From the NCBI GenBank assembly GCA_025453675.1, contig JALOPW010000004.1, forward strand, positions 1-64,000: a stretch of 64,000 bases of DNA, given 5' to 3'. How positions within the stretch are numbered: the first letter of the stretch is position 1; every line of letters begins with the position of its first letter. This document shows, piece by piece, positions 36,656 through 45,106 of the stretch. Source of the stretch: Methanolinea sp. Its GTDB lineage: Archaea; Halobacteriota; Methanomicrobia; Methanomicrobiales; Methanospirillaceae. The notes below the pieces were generated by a model, which worked only from the letters and a program-made list of their open reading frames with translations, was not told the DNA's origin and made no database searches. The position numbers and the translations under genes are program-made.

Positions 36656-36718
36656 ACGGCACCCTGCCTTCAATCACACGGGATTAGACGGCACCCTGCC
36701 TTCAATCACACGGGATTA
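36656..36718. repeat. Tandem duplication, 32-base period, two copies
   Basis: ACGGCACCCTGCC...CACACGGGATTA occurs at 36656-36686 and again at 36688-36718, one base apart and identical over 31 bases. The second copy contains the stop codon and last residues (DNPV) of the secreted protein gene at 36706. It looks like a recent duplication of the gene's 3' end. Confidence 0.8.
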
Positions 36719-37158
36719 TCAAAATAACCTATCCCATTGGGGATCGTGTTGGTAGAACAGAATTCGCGGGATATCTGGGGAGTGGTGATTCGTAGAGAGG
36801 GGATAATCACATTGAACTGGTGTGCAGGGAACCAGTAGATTCCCCGACCATAATTGTAAGATACATCCTCGACGATCAGGTTGGCCCTGTCCATCTCGAT
36901 CTGGACCACCTCGGCCTCGTCATAATTGAGGACCTTGAGGATGCGGTTCTTGAGATCCTGCTTCCCGAGCAGGAGGACGATCAACCTGGTCGGTTCGTCC
37001 AGGGAGTACTGGATATCGATATTGGCCTGTCCCTTCTCAAGGGTGATGTCCACATTCTGTATGGTAATATACCCGTATTTGTCCTCATTCGCCGCAAGTA
37101 CGGGGAGCATGGCTGACAGAATGCACACGACCGTAATTGCGATAGCTACGCCTCTCAT
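36706..37158 (-). CDS. Secreted hypothetical protein
   Basis: 150 residues with a signal peptide (MRGVAIAITVVCILSAMLPVLAA), then a mainly beta domain (YGYITIQNVDITLEKGQANI...YSLDEPTRLIVLLLGKQDLKNR...GRGIYWFPAHQFNVIIPSLR). No family was recognised. The ATG at 37158 is preferred: it gives a clean signal peptide, and a TATA-like CAATATATT lies about 60 bases upstream. The longer start at 37218 lies within that promoter. The last residues overlap a 32-base tandem duplication. Confidence 0.6.
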   Translation of the reverse strand: MRGVAIAITVVCILSAMLPVLAANEDKYGYITIQNVDITLEKGQANIDIQYSLDEPTRLIVLLLGKQDLKNRILKVLNYDEAEVVQIEMDRANLIVEDVSYNYGRGIYWFPAHQFNVIIPSLRITTPQISREFCSTNTIPNGIGYFDNPV

Positions 37159-37400
37159 ACCCGACAGATATATGGGAATCTTCCCGTTATATCTTTTCTG
37201 GTAGGAACAATGCACCATTCCTTCGAATATATTGAGCCTATTTTTTAAAAAAAAATCATTTAAAGATTTTTTGACGATCAGATCTTTGTTTCTCTCTGGT
37301 CAATCGATCGCAACCCGTCTCTTCCTGTAATCTGCACGCACCTGTCCGGAAGATCCCTTTATCAAGGGTGCGTGTGTCAAGAAAAGAAGAGATCCCGGGA

Positions 37401-37676
37401 TTATCCCGCTGCAGAGAGGACGATCTCTATGCTGGAGACATTGGTCTTCCCGCTGTCGGTATCGATTATCTCGGTGGAGGTGATGATCTCCTTCTTCCCG
37501 ACCCCGTCCAGGAACCGGTTCAACGCGATCTCAGCCGTGTCCACTGCCCTGGATATGGCTTTGCCCCGTGCCTTGATCGAGACTTCCTGTGCGCCGTTAT
37601 TGAACTGGGTCACAACGGCCAGGACATAATTCATGACCGGCTTGTTCCCCACGAATACTGTGTTGTCTTTCAACAT
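37401..37676 (-). CDS. albA: DNA/RNA-binding protein Alba
   Basis: Small archaeal chromatin protein, 91 residues, dimeric, coating DNA and RNA. It starts [21 protein letters not shown], with the lysine in KPVMNY at the DNA-binding position, and continues [19 protein letters not shown] and [20 protein letters not shown], the typical hairpin arm. The asd gene lies just upstream on the same strand with a 12-base gap, so it is probably the last gene of that run. A and T runs downstream may terminate it. Confidence 0.92.
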   Translation of the reverse strand: MLKDNTVFVGNKPVMNYVLAVVTQFNNGAQEVSIKARGKAISRAVDTAEIALNRFLDGVGKKEIITSTEIIDTDSGKTNVSSIEIVLSAAG

Positions 37677-37688
37677 TGAGAGGCACCT

Positions 37689-38705
37689 TCAGAGATACTT
37701 CCTGGTATGGATCAATTCAGCATTGAGGACCGATGCTCCTGCCGCTCCCCGGATGGTGTTGTGGCCCATGGTGACATACCGTATGCCTTCCCTCACCCTC
37801 CCCACGCTGACCGTCATCCCGTTCCCCCGGTTCCGGTCCAGCCTCGGCTGCGGCCGGTCCTGGTCATCCAGGTAAAGAACAGACTTCTCAGGCTGGGTGG
37901 GAAGACCCGAGATGGGTGGGACATACGTCCGGAATGCATCCCTGACCTTCTCTACCGACTCACGGATGTCTATCCAGACTGCCATGGTATGCCCGTCGAT
38001 GACTGGCACCCGGTGGCAGCTGGCGCTGACGGAAAGAGGTGCAGGTTTCACCACTCCTCCCTCAAGCCGGCCCATAATCTTGAGAGTCTCGGTCTCCATC
38101 TTCTGCTCTTCAGACCCGATATAGGGGATGACGTTGTCGTAGATACTCATCGCGGGAACGCCCTGGAACCCGGCCCCGGATATGGCCTGCATGGTGGCCA
38201 CACGGATGTCAGTGAAGGCGAACTCTCTCAATGGAGCAAGCGAGAGGCACATCACGATGGTGGAGCAGTTGGGATTGGTGACGATGAACCCGTCCTTCCC
38301 GGCGTCCCGCTGCGCATCGATAAGTCCCAGGTGATCGGGGTTCACTTCCGGGACCACCAGGGGGATGAGTGGTTCCATGCGGTGCGAACTGGCATTGCTG
38401 CACACGCCGAGCCCTGCATCCGCACAGGCAGTCTCTACTCCTGCGGCAACCTCCGCCGGGAGGGCGGAAAAGACGAGGTCCACGTCCTTGAGACTTTTCA
38501 CATCGGTGGTACGAATCCTGATATCCGCGACGTTCTTTGGGAACGGGACATCGAGCCGCCAGTTCACAACCTCTCCATACCGCTTCCCCGCACTCCGGTC
38601 CGACGCAGTCAGCGCTGTCAGGTTGAACCAGGGATGCTCAGCCAGGAGCTGGACAAAACGCTGACCCACCGCTCCCGTGGCACCAAGCACTCCGACATTG
38701 ATCAT
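37689..38705 (-). CDS. asd: Aspartate-semialdehyde dehydrogenase
   Basis: NADP enzyme making aspartate semialdehyde for lysine, threonine and methionine, 338 residues. The nucleotide motif is VGVLGATGAVGQRF (4-17), the catalytic cysteine Cys147 is in TNPNCSTIVM, and the histidine is in SASCHRVPVIDGH (His231 or His239). The length and the SGAGFQGV strand fit the archaeal class. The rest of the lysine pathway, dapA and dapB, lies just upstream on the same strand, with a ferredoxin gene between. Confidence 0.93.
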   Translation of the reverse strand: MINVGVLGATGAVGQRFVQLLAEHPWFNLTALTASDRSAGKRYGEVVNWRLDVPFPKNVADIRIRTTDVKSLKDVDLVFSALPAEVAAGVETACADAGLGVCSNASSHRMEPLIPLVVPEVNPDHLGLIDAQRDAGKDGFIVTNPNCSTIVMCLSLAPLREFAFTDIRVATMQAISGAGFQGVPAMSIYDNVIPYIGSEEQKMETETLKIMGRLEGGVVKPAPLSVSASCHRVPVIDGHTMAVWIDIRESVEKVRDAFRTYVPPISGLPTQPEKSVLYLDDQDRPQPRLDRNRGNGMTVSVGRVREGIRYVTMGHNTIRGAAGASVLNAELIHTRKYL

Positions 38706-38750
38706 ACGTAAAAAATAGCTATATCCCTTGAGTTATTAAATCGTTTGATT

Positions 38751-38924
38751 TTATTCCAGATGAATAGCCTCAGACGGGCAGACATCCACGCAGGAACCGC
38801 AATCAACACAGAGATCCTTGTCTACCTTGGCCTTTCCATCCTCCATGGCGATGGCTGCTGCAGGGCATTCGTCAACACAGGTCTCACAACCGGTACACTT
38901 CTCTTTGTCAACAACTGCTGTCAT
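38751..38924 (-). CDS. Ferredoxin, 2[4Fe-4S]
   Basis: 57-residue bacterial-type ferredoxin with two CxxCxxCxxxCP clusters: CTGCETCVDECP and CVDCGSCVDVCP. It carries low-potential electrons in the cytoplasm. The ATG at 38924 is chosen; a minus-strand TATA box, TTTTATACTC at 38951-38960, lies 27 bases upstream, so it is leaderless. The longer frame reaching 39017 would span that promoter. It sits between dapB and asd, with its own promoter. Confidence 0.92.
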   Translation of the reverse strand: MTAVVDKEKCTGCETCVDECPAAAIAMEDGKAKVDKDLCVDCGSCVDVCPSEAIHLE

Positions 38925-38997
38925 GGTTGCACGTATCCAGCATAAATCTGGAGTATAAAAAAAGAAATAGATTTCTGTTTGGTTATTTACGGCCGGA

Positions 38998-39759
38998 TCA
39001 TGCCAGCCCCAGCACATCGTTCATTCCGTAAATTCCTGGCTTCTTCCCCTTCACCCAGCGGGTCGCCTTGAGGGCCCCCTGCGCAAAGACAGAACGATCA
39101 TACGCCCGGTGGGAGAGCTGGATGGTCTCGAAGTTTCCCGCAAAGAGAACCGCATGATCCCCTACAATGTCCCCGCCCCGGATGACATGGACCCCGATCT
39201 CGCGGCCTCGCTCCATCATGCCCTCGCGACCGTAGTACTTCTCCCGTTCACCCACCTCCTGCTCGAGGATCTGCAGGATTGTCTTGGCCGTGCCACTCGG
39301 GGCATCCTTCTTGTAGCGGTGGTGGGCCTCCAGCACCTCGATATCATAGTCGGGAAGCATACGGGCGGCCTGCCGGAGCAGCTGCCAGAATATATTCACT
39401 CCGATGCTGTAGTTGCTGGAGATCACTGCCGGCACGTGCCCCTCTATGGCCCTTGCCATCTCCCCCCGCTGTTCAGGAGTGAACCCCGTGGTCCCCACTA
39501 CCAGGGATGCTCCGTGCCGGGCGGCAGTCTTCACGTTCTCCACCGCCGCACCGGCAACAGTGAAGTCGATGACAACGTCTGGTTTTTCTTCTGCAAGGAG
39601 GGCATCCATCCGGGCAGCTTCCACTACCTTCACCCCAAAGAAATTGCCGGACCGGACATCCACGCCACCGGCCAGGGTGAGGTCCGGCGCCTCGTTCACG
39701 AGCCTGCCGATGGTGGTCCCCATCCGCCCCAGGGCCCCGCATACCACCACTTTAGTCAT
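38998..39759 (-). CDS. dapB: 4-hydroxy-tetrahydrodipicolinate reductase
   Basis: Second step of the diaminopimelate lysine pathway, 253 residues. The nucleotide motif is VVVCGALGRMGTTIG (4-18). Family strings are VVIDFTVAGAAVENVKTAA, VVGTTGFT and the catalytic EVLEAHHRYKKDAPSGTA with its paired histidines and lysine. The ATG at 39759 overlaps the dapA stop by eight bases (ATGACTAA), so the genes are coupled. The 17-residue longer start is rejected. Confidence 0.94.
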   Translation of the reverse strand: MTKVVVCGALGRMGTTIGRLVNEAPDLTLAGGVDVRSGNFFGVKVVEAARMDALLAEEKPDVVIDFTVAGAAVENVKTAARHGASLVVGTTGFTPEQRGEMARAIEGHVPAVISSNYSIGVNIFWQLLRQAARMLPDYDIEVLEAHHRYKKDAPSGTAKTILQILEQEVGEREKYYGREGMMERGREIGVHVIRGGDIVGDHAVLFAGNFETIQLSHRAYDRSVFAQGALKATRWVKGKKPGIYGMNDVLGLA

Positions 39760-40627
39760 AAGTAGAGAGGACCTCCGCGAGTTTTGCCGTCTTTTCGGCG
39801 TCCAGTTCATCCAGGGGGAGCCTGGGCGGCCCTCCCGCCATGCCCCGCAACTCCACCGCTTTCTTTACCGGGATGGGATTTGTGTCAATGAACATGGCCC
39901 TGAAGAGGGGCGAGAGAGTATAGTGCATGTCAAGTGCGGCCTCGAGGTCTCCGTCGCAGAACGACTCGAACATGGCCACCATCCGTGCAGGCTCCACGTT
40001 CGCCGCCACCGAGATGACCCCTGCCCCGCCGAGGGCCAGGATTGGAAGGGTGATACCATCATCCCCTGAGATCACCTGGAAGTCCTCATCAAGTGTACCT
40101 TCGAGGATCCGGGAGATCTGCCCGATGTCCCCGCTGGCCTCCTTGATGGCGACAATATTTGGGTGGCCCGCAAGCTCCGTCACCAGGTCCGGGGCCAGGT
40201 TTTGTCCGGTCCTGCCAGGTACATTGTACATGATCACCGGGATGTCGAGATCTGCAAGGGCAGTGTAATGCTTCACCAGGCCGGACCTGTTGGGCTTGTT
40301 GTAGTAGGGGCTGATGACCAGCACCCCGTCGGCGCCCATGTCCCTGGCCGCAGTGGTGAGGCGAATCGCTTCTGCGGTGTTGTTGGACCCGGTACCGGCG
40401 ATGACGGGCACGCTCCCGTCCGCCACGTCAATGGCAACTTCAATGACCTTTTCATGCTCCTCGAAGGTGAGCGTCGCCGATTCCCCCGTGGAACCACAGG
40501 GCACTATCCCGTGCACGCCATGGGCCAGGAGGAACTCAATATTCGACCGAAGACCTTCGATATCCACGTCCCTGGTGGAATTTCGCAGAAAAGGAGTAAC
40601 GATTGCCGGAATAACTCCCTCGAACAT
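39752..40627 (-). CDS. dapA: 4-hydroxy-tetrahydrodipicolinate synthase
   Basis: Condenses pyruvate and aspartate semialdehyde at the entry to lysine synthesis, 291 residues, TIM barrel. Schiff-base Lys162 is in AIKEASGDIGQ and the tyrosine of the triad is Tyr134 in IMYNVPGRTG. Other marks: GSTGES (45-50) and ISPYYNKPNRSGLVKHY. It follows rps17e by 13 bases and overlaps dapB, forming an rps17e-dapA-dapB run. Confidence 0.94.
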   Translation of the reverse strand: MFEGVIPAIVTPFLRNSTRDVDIEGLRSNIEFLLAHGVHGIVPCGSTGESATLTFEEHEKVIEVAIDVADGSVPVIAGTGSNNTAEAIRLTTAARDMGADGVLVISPYYNKPNRSGLVKHYTALADLDIPVIMYNVPGRTGQNLAPDLVTELAGHPNIVAIKEASGDIGQISRILEGTLDEDFQVISGDDGITLPILALGGAGVISVAANVEPARMVAMFESFCDGDLEAALDMHYTLSPLFRAMFIDTNPIPVKKAVELRGMAGGPPRLPLDELDAEKTAKLAEVLSTYD

Positions 40628-40640
40628 ACGAGAGAGGTAT

Positions 40641-40829
40641 TCAGCGTCTTTTGGTATTTACCTTTCTGGTGATATACCCGGCAACCCGGTTCCTCACCCG
40701 TTTGCTCTCGATATTTGTGACTTCAGTGATGGTCGCCTTGTTCTCATCGAAATTGTTGGCGAAGCGGGAACCGTGATAGTTCAGCAGCTCCAGTCCTATA
40801 GCCTTGATGTAGGTGGGTTTGATTCCCAT
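40641..40829 (-). CDS. rps17e: Ribosomal protein S17e
   Basis: Small-subunit ribosomal protein of archaea and eukaryotes, 62 residues: MGIKPTYIKAIGLELLNYHG and FDENKATITEVTNIESKRVRNRVAGYITRK are characteristic. Being first in a row with dapA and dapB is a usual arrangement in methanogens. It starts just after the ThiN gene on the same strand, 17 bases apart. Confidence 0.92.
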   Translation of the reverse strand: MGIKPTYIKAIGLELLNYHGSRFANNFDENKATITEVTNIESKRVRNRVAGYITRKVNTKRR

Positions 40830-40846
40830 GTGGTCATTCCTCTGTT

Positions 40847-41392
40847 TTATTCTTTATTCATTCGTGCCGAGACTTTAAGAATGTTTTTTACCACGGCATC
40901 CGGGTTCTCCCCGAGCAGCCTGATCATGGGCTCTTTTCCCACCGCACCGAGGTCAAAGATCACATCAGGAACGCCCTCTTTACAGCAGGACGCCACCCCC
41001 CAGTCCATGGTCTTCACCCCGGGGGGCTCCGCGGATCGGTCGAATGAGCATACCTCGAAGAGCATCTCCTCCAGTGTCCGGACAGACTCCGCTGAATAAC
41101 GGATGTTCGCGGCGCACCTTACCAGGGGATCGAACCGCATTGCAGTGAGCACAATCCGGGCCACGTGGTCACTGGCCCCGAATATGACCGGCCCAACGGG
41201 ATGGACAGTCCTGCCGAGTCGCACCATGCGCCCTTCCACCGCTGCCACCTGCTCGGGGCCCCGCGCCCCAGGGAGCGCATACGCGATGTTTGACCCCACC
41301 TCTGGTATCAGCCGGGCGTCCATAGAGAGAGAGAGCTTTCGCACCCCCTCCTGCAGTTCGCGCAGCACCCCTTCCCGAACCTCATCCGTCAT
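40847..41392 (-). CDS. thiN: Stand-alone ThiN-type thiamine-phosphate synthase
   Basis: About 181 residues of the ThiN domain, which joins the thiazole and pyrimidine phosphates in archaea: SMDARLIPEVGSNIAYALPGA, GRMVRLG, PVIFGASDHVARIVLTAMRFDP, AANIRYS and VPDVIFDLGAVGKEPMIRLLG. ThiN is usually fused to ThiD or a helix-turn-helix; this one is free-standing. The ATG at 41392 is chosen, since the 68-residue longer frame is antisense to the membrane gene at 41502. It is co-directional with rps17e and probably co-transcribed. Confidence 0.75.
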   Translation of the reverse strand: MTDEVREGVLRELQEGVRKLSLSMDARLIPEVGSNIAYALPGARGPEQVAAVEGRMVRLGRTVHPVGPVIFGASDHVARIVLTAMRFDPLVRCAANIRYSAESVRTLEEMLFEVCSFDRSAEPPGVKTMDWGVASCCKEGVPDVIFDLGAVGKEPMIRLLGENPDAVVKNILKVSARMNKE

Positions 41393-41501
41393 ATTATTCC
41401 CATGATACCATGCATCCCCCGGGGCTATGTACCTTCCTTCCAGGAGAGAGATGCCGGGAACCGACAGGGAGAAGATAAGGATATCATCAGGGACGGAGAA
41501 C

Positions 41502-41687
41502 ATGTTGGATATGGATGCACGGGTGCTTGATATCCTCTCTGCAGTGGCGGGTTTTATTGTCCTCCTGGTCTTTCTCCTGGTGCTCCCCACGTTCATGGAA
41601 CCCGGGATTGCCTACCTGCTGGCAATCTTTATCTTCATTCTCACCATGAGCGGGGCGGGTTTTTACATCAACAAGGCCATCAGTTAG
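41502..41687 (+). CDS. Small two-helix membrane protein
   Basis: 61 residues (MLDMDARVLDILSAVAGFIV) with two membrane helices at about 10-28 and 33-57 and a short polar end (YINKAIS). It starts 110 bases from the divergent ThiN gene and ends eight bases inside the convergent priL gene. No family was recognised. The start could be ATG 41502 or 41511. Confidence 0.5.
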   Translation: MLDMDARVLDILSAVAGFIVLLVFLLVLPTFMEPGIAYLLAIFIFILTMSGAGFYINKAIS

Positions 41688-42711
41688 GCCCAGGTTTCTT
41701 CCCTTTCTTCCGGCTCCTGTAGTAGTTGAGGGGGTGGTTCACCCTCTCGCAGGATGCGTCCGGCCTGACACAGAGCCCGAGAGTCCTCATCGCTGCGCAT
41801 GACGGCGCAGTGTACTCGGTTCCCGTACCTCCCCGGCCTGAAATATGCTCTACCTGGTACTGGGTCTTGCTGACATCGAAATCCGGAGCCCTGCAGTAGA
41901 GTTCGATTATCTGGGTGCTGTCCATCCCGATATTGTGCAGGAACGCGGTGAGGGCAAAGCGGCCGGAGTGCGTGATGTTCATACCACCCGAGAGTGCAGC
42001 TGTGATCGCCTGCATGCAGGGGGGGAAACATGACTCATCGACCTCTCCGAAGTCCTCGAGCATCTTCTGCTGGAAGGCATCCTGTATATGAGTGACATAC
42101 GGGACAAGCTCGCTGCAGAGGGATTGGGGCACCTCCAGGGGCAGTTGTGACAGAAGAGTCACGCGGATCTGTTCCTTTAACAGTTCCTCTGCTTCAAGTG
42201 GCTCAATCGTAACCCGCCCTTCCTGCACCTCCCTGTTCACCAGCCTCCAGCGCTCTTCCTTCATCCCTGCCGTGACCTCAACGTAGCGGCTGACCGGAAG
42301 AGACGCGTGTGCGAGCGAGAACCCGACCTGGGACGCCACATAATCCCTCCTGGCCTCGTCGTCAGCCTCCAGGAACGCATATGCCCGCTGCGCCTCATAC
42401 CGGGTAAGACGGTCTATCAGTGCACGTTCTTTCCCGCAGGAGACCAGCACCCGGGAGAGTGCATAGGACGACACCTCCAGCCTGATTCCCAGGTTGTCCG
42501 AGGGCAGGGGAATACTCTCCACTTCCATCGGCTGTCCTGTTGAGGAGAGCGCGCGCTGGACACGCTCCACCGCATACCTGATGGCGACTTTTCCCGGGCT
42601 GGACTGGAGAAAACGATCCACGGATTCATGGTTCTGCAGCATGAACTGCTGCGATTCTTTTAAAAAAGGGTATTTGGCAAAATCTCTCGTTTCAAGGGAG
42701 ATCCTCATCAA
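41680..42711 (-). CDS. priL: DNA primase large subunit
   Basis: Iron-sulfur subunit of the archaeal/eukaryotic primase, which helps PriS make RNA primers. 343 residues; the C-terminal cluster domain has cysteines at 228 and 232 (SCFPPC), 305, 314 and 321, of which four bind a 4Fe-4S cluster. Family strings include CFPPCMQAITAALSGGMNITHSGRF and TAFLHNIGM. The ATG overlaps the pcn stop by four bases. The catalytic subunit PriS is not in this window. Confidence 0.9.
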   Translation of the reverse strand: MMRISLETRDFAKYPFLKESQQFMLQNHESVDRFLQSSPGKVAIRYAVERVQRALSSTGQPMEVESIPLPSDNLGIRLEVSSYALSRVLVSCGKERALIDRLTRYEAQRAYAFLEADDEARRDYVASQVGFSLAHASLPVSRYVEVTAGMKEERWRLVNREVQEGRVTIEPLEAEELLKEQIRVTLLSQLPLEVPQSLCSELVPYVTHIQDAFQQKMLEDFGEVDESCFPPCMQAITAALSGGMNITHSGRFALTAFLHNIGMDSTQIIELYCRAPDFDVSKTQYQVEHISGRGGTGTEYTAPSCAAMRTLGLCVRPDASCERVNHPLNYYRSRKKGKKPGPN

Positions 42712-43451
42712 TCTGCCTCAATGCGGGGTGCAAGCAGGTACTCCACATACCCGTTTCCACCGGCGATGTAGAATGCAAATTTTGCCGGGTGATCGATGCC
42801 GAGCGAGACTTCCACCTCCTCTGCCCTGCTCATCACTTTACCCATGTCTTTTAAGTAATCGAGAGAGAAGAGGGACCTCGCCTCCATTCCGTTGAGGAAG
42901 TTGACCTCGCTCTTCCCAAACTCCCTCCTGATGTGATCTGTATCCCCCTCCGCTGCCATGAAGAAGAGCTGCTGGGCAGGGTCGATCCCGAGTGCAATCT
43001 TGTCAGATACCACTGCCGCAGCCTTGATGGAGTTGTTGAGGTCATTCCCCGCGAGGACTACCTTCCCGGGGAGATCAATATTTGGCGGGTTCGGGTCTTT
43101 CCTGATGGTATTCGGGTCAAGCAGGGTGATGGAGTACCGGTACCCCTCGAAACTGACCATGAGCTTGTGCCCGTCCTCGGGGAGTTCCAGGCTGATGATA
43201 TCATTCTTTCCCATCATCCCGAAGATGTTCTTCATCTTGGCAATATCCAGCCCTATCTCGTTCTTTGTGGATTCAAAAGCGGAAAACGCTTCTTTCTTCA
43301 GAGTGAGGGAGACCATGGCCACGTTGGCGGTGTCGACGGCACGGGTTGAGAGCCCGTTCTCGTCGGTGTGGAGCCGGCATTCTGTGACCAGGGCTGAGAT
43401 GGCGTCGATGGACTCTTTGAGAATATCTGCATCAATCGTTGCTTTTAACAT
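42708..43451 (-). CDS. pcn: Sliding clamp, PCNA
   Basis: Ring-shaped processivity factor for DNA polymerase and repair enzymes, 247 residues. Typical text: MLKATIDADILKESIDAISA, LSTRAVDTANVAMVSL, FRFAFESTKNEIGLDI-like repeats and YRYSITLLDP. The interdomain loop and the C-terminal YVEYLLAPRIE are as expected. A minus-strand TATA box, TTTATAATAG at 43471-43480, lies 20 to 29 bases upstream. It is followed directly by priL. Confidence 0.95.
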   Translation of the reverse strand: MLKATIDADILKESIDAISALVTECRLHTDENGLSTRAVDTANVAMVSLTLKKEAFSAFESTKNEIGLDIAKMKNIFGMMGKNDIISLELPEDGHKLMVSFEGYRYSITLLDPNTIRKDPNPPNIDLPGKVVLAGNDLNNSIKAAAVVSDKIALGIDPAQQLFFMAAEGDTDHIRREFGKSEVNFLNGMEARSLFSLDYLKDMGKVMSRAEEVEVSLGIDHPAKFAFYIAGGNGYVEYLLAPRIEAD

Positions 43452-43470
43452 CGTACACCCCGTATATATT

Positions 43471-43480
43471 CTATTATAAA
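43471..43480 (-). promoter_or_regulatory. TATA box for pcn-priL
   Basis: TTTATAATAG on the minus strand, 20 bases before the pcn ATG, within a 101-base divergent gap to rlmE. The transcript would be leaderless. Confidence 0.5.
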
Positions 43481-43552
43481 CTATGCCATCAACTTTTTAA
43501 TGATATCTGATTTCATTCCATATTTCCGGTATTTCGACGGTGGATTATTGCT

Positions 43553-44161
43553 ATGGGTTCACAATGGGGAAGAGATCGCACATATCTTCGGGCTGTACGT
43601 GAGGGATACCGCTCAAGGGCCGCGTATAAACTGCGGGAGATCCAGGAGCGCTATCACCTGATCCGGGATACCGATAATGTCCTGGACCTTGGTGCCGCTC
43701 CGGGGAGCTGGCTCCAGGTGGCCAGGGGCCTTACTGAAGGAAAGATAGTGGGGATTGATCTCTCCCCCATTGCCCCACTCGAAGGCGTGACTACCCTTTC
43801 CGCTGACCTCACCAGCCGGGAGCTCCGCCAGGAGGTGAGATCCCTTATGGGAACCGTCAATGTGGTCATCTCTGACGCTGCACCCAAACTGTCAGGCCAT
43901 CGCAGCTACGACCAGGCCAGGGCAATCGGCCTTGGTGAGGAGGTGCTCGCCTTTGCGTGTGAAGTGCTGAAGCCAGGCGGAAACCTCCTGATGAAATCAT
44001 TCCAGGGAGAGGACTTTTCCTCTCTCCTCGAGGACGTGCGGCAGTATTTCCTCTCGGTGAAGACGTACCGGAGCCAGGCCTCCCGGAAAGGGAGCAGTGA
44101 GATCTACATCATCGCCAGGAATTTCGTGGGGTGCAGGAATGAGGCTGAAGGATCCATATAA
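43553..44161 (+). CDS. rlmE: 23S rRNA 2'-O-ribose methyltransferase RlmE (RrmJ/FtsJ)
   Basis: SAM-dependent methyltransferase for a uridine of 23S rRNA, 202 residues. The N-terminus DRTYLRAVREGYRSRAAYKL carries the K-D-K-E lysine; LDLGAAPGSW (45-54) binds SAM; VVISDAAPKLSGH supplies the aspartate and LLMKSFQGE the second lysine. Its stop overlaps the moaA start region: the moaA ATG (44139) lies 20 bases inside. Family assignment is clear; the exact target base is inferred. Confidence 0.88.
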   Translation: MGSQWGRDRTYLRAVREGYRSRAAYKLREIQERYHLIRDTDNVLDLGAAPGSWLQVARGLTEGKIVGIDLSPIAPLEGVTTLSADLTSRELRQEVRSLMGTVNVVISDAAPKLSGHRSYDQARAIGLGEEVLAFACEVLKPGGNLLMKSFQGEDFSSLLEDVRQYFLSVKTYRSQASRKGSSEIYIIARNFVGCRNEAEGSI

Positions 44162-45017
44162 CCGCCCGGTCAGCAACCTCCGGATAAGTCTGACACCGGC
44201 ATGCAACCTCCGTTGCATCTACTGCCATGCCGAGGGGGAGGATCAGCCAAAGTCCCCTCTCTCCCTTGAAGAACTGACCGAGATCATGCGGGTCGCGGCC
44301 AAGTTCGAAATTAGAAGCGTGAAGTTCACGGGGGGCGAACCATGCCTCCGGGCCGATCTCCCCGGAATCATCCGTGCCGTTCCCGACAGCATGGAGTGCT
44401 CAATGACCACCAACGGGACGCTCCTTGCAGATATAGCCCAGGACCTCGCGGATGCCGGCCTCTCCCGGGTGAACGTGAGCCTGGACAGCCTGAACCATGC
44501 CACCTACCAGAAGATCACGGGGTCTGACTGCCTCGACGAGGTGCTGGCAGGAATCGACGCCTCCATTGATGCACATCTCACCCCTATCAAACTGAACATG
44601 GTCCTCCTGAAGGGTATCAACGACCAGGAGGTGGATGACTTCATCCGGTTCGTGCGGGGGAACCGTGACCTCATCCTCCAGGTGATTGAACTGATGGAGT
44701 TCAGGGACTGTACCCATCACAGTGAGCTTCGTGACCTGGAGGCCAGGCTGGCCAGCAATTCTCAGGAGATCCTCACCCGGCGCATGCACCACCGCAAGAA
44801 GTACTGCATAGACGGGGCAGAGGTGGAGGTGGTGCGGCCTTTGCACAACACCGAGTTCTGCGCCTACTGCAACCGCCTCCGGGTCACTTCGGACGGAAAA
44901 CTGAAGCCCTGTCTCCTTCGGACCGATAATCACGTCGATATACGTGGGAAATATGGCGAGGAACTGGAGGCGCTCTTCCATGAGGCGGTAAAGAGGAGAG
45001 CCCCTTATTTCCGGTAA
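44139..45017 (+). CDS. moaA: GTP 3',8-cyclase
   Basis: Radical SAM enzyme of molybdopterin synthesis, first step from GTP, 292 residues. The SAM cluster is TPACNLRCIYCHAEG (Cys22, Cys26, Cys29) and the C-terminal GTP-binding cluster FCAYCNRLRVTSDGKLKPCL. The glycine-rich GGEPCLR and TTNGTLL are as expected. The ATG at 44139 lies inside the rlmE 3' end and gives the usual start MRLKDPYNRPVSNLRIS. It would serve formate dehydrogenase and formylmethanofuran dehydrogenase cofactors. Confidence 0.92.
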   Translation: MRLKDPYNRPVSNLRISLTPACNLRCIYCHAEGEDQPKSPLSLEELTEIMRVAAKFEIRSVKFTGGEPCLRADLPGIIRAVPDSMECSMTTNGTLLADIAQDLADAGLSRVNVSLDSLNHATYQKITGSDCLDEVLAGIDASIDAHLTPIKLNMVLLKGINDQEVDDFIRFVRGNRDLILQVIELMEFRDCTHHSELRDLEARLASNSQEILTRRMHHRKKYCIDGAEVEVVRPLHNTEFCAYCNRLRVTSDGKLKPCLLRTDNHVDIRGKYGEELEALFHEAVKRRAPYFR

Positions 45018-45019
45018 AA

Positions 45020-45050
45020 AGATTTTTTTCCTTTTGTATTTTGGTTAAAA
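45020..45050 (+). terminator. T-rich terminator after moaA
   Basis: GATTTTTTTCCTTTTGTATTTTGG follows the moaA stop, with several T runs typical of archaeal termination sites. Confidence 0.4.
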
Positions 45051-45072
45051 TTGGAAAATGTGCCATTTCCGG

Positions 45073-45082
45073 AATATATTTA
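45073..45082 (+). promoter_or_regulatory. TATA box for the 45107 gene
   Basis: AATATATTTA lies 25 to 34 bases before the ATG at 45107, indicating a leaderless start. Confidence 0.5.
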
Positions 45083-45106
45083 CTGCCTGAAGTCTGAAAC
45101 TTCACC

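Noticed and set aside
36656-36718. Possible CRISPR repeat
   Set aside because: Only two units with a single spacer base, no cas genes; a simple tandem duplication explains it.
41393-41596. Longer start of the ThiN protein
   Set aside because: The extra residues are antisense to the small membrane gene at 41502 and are not part of ThiN.
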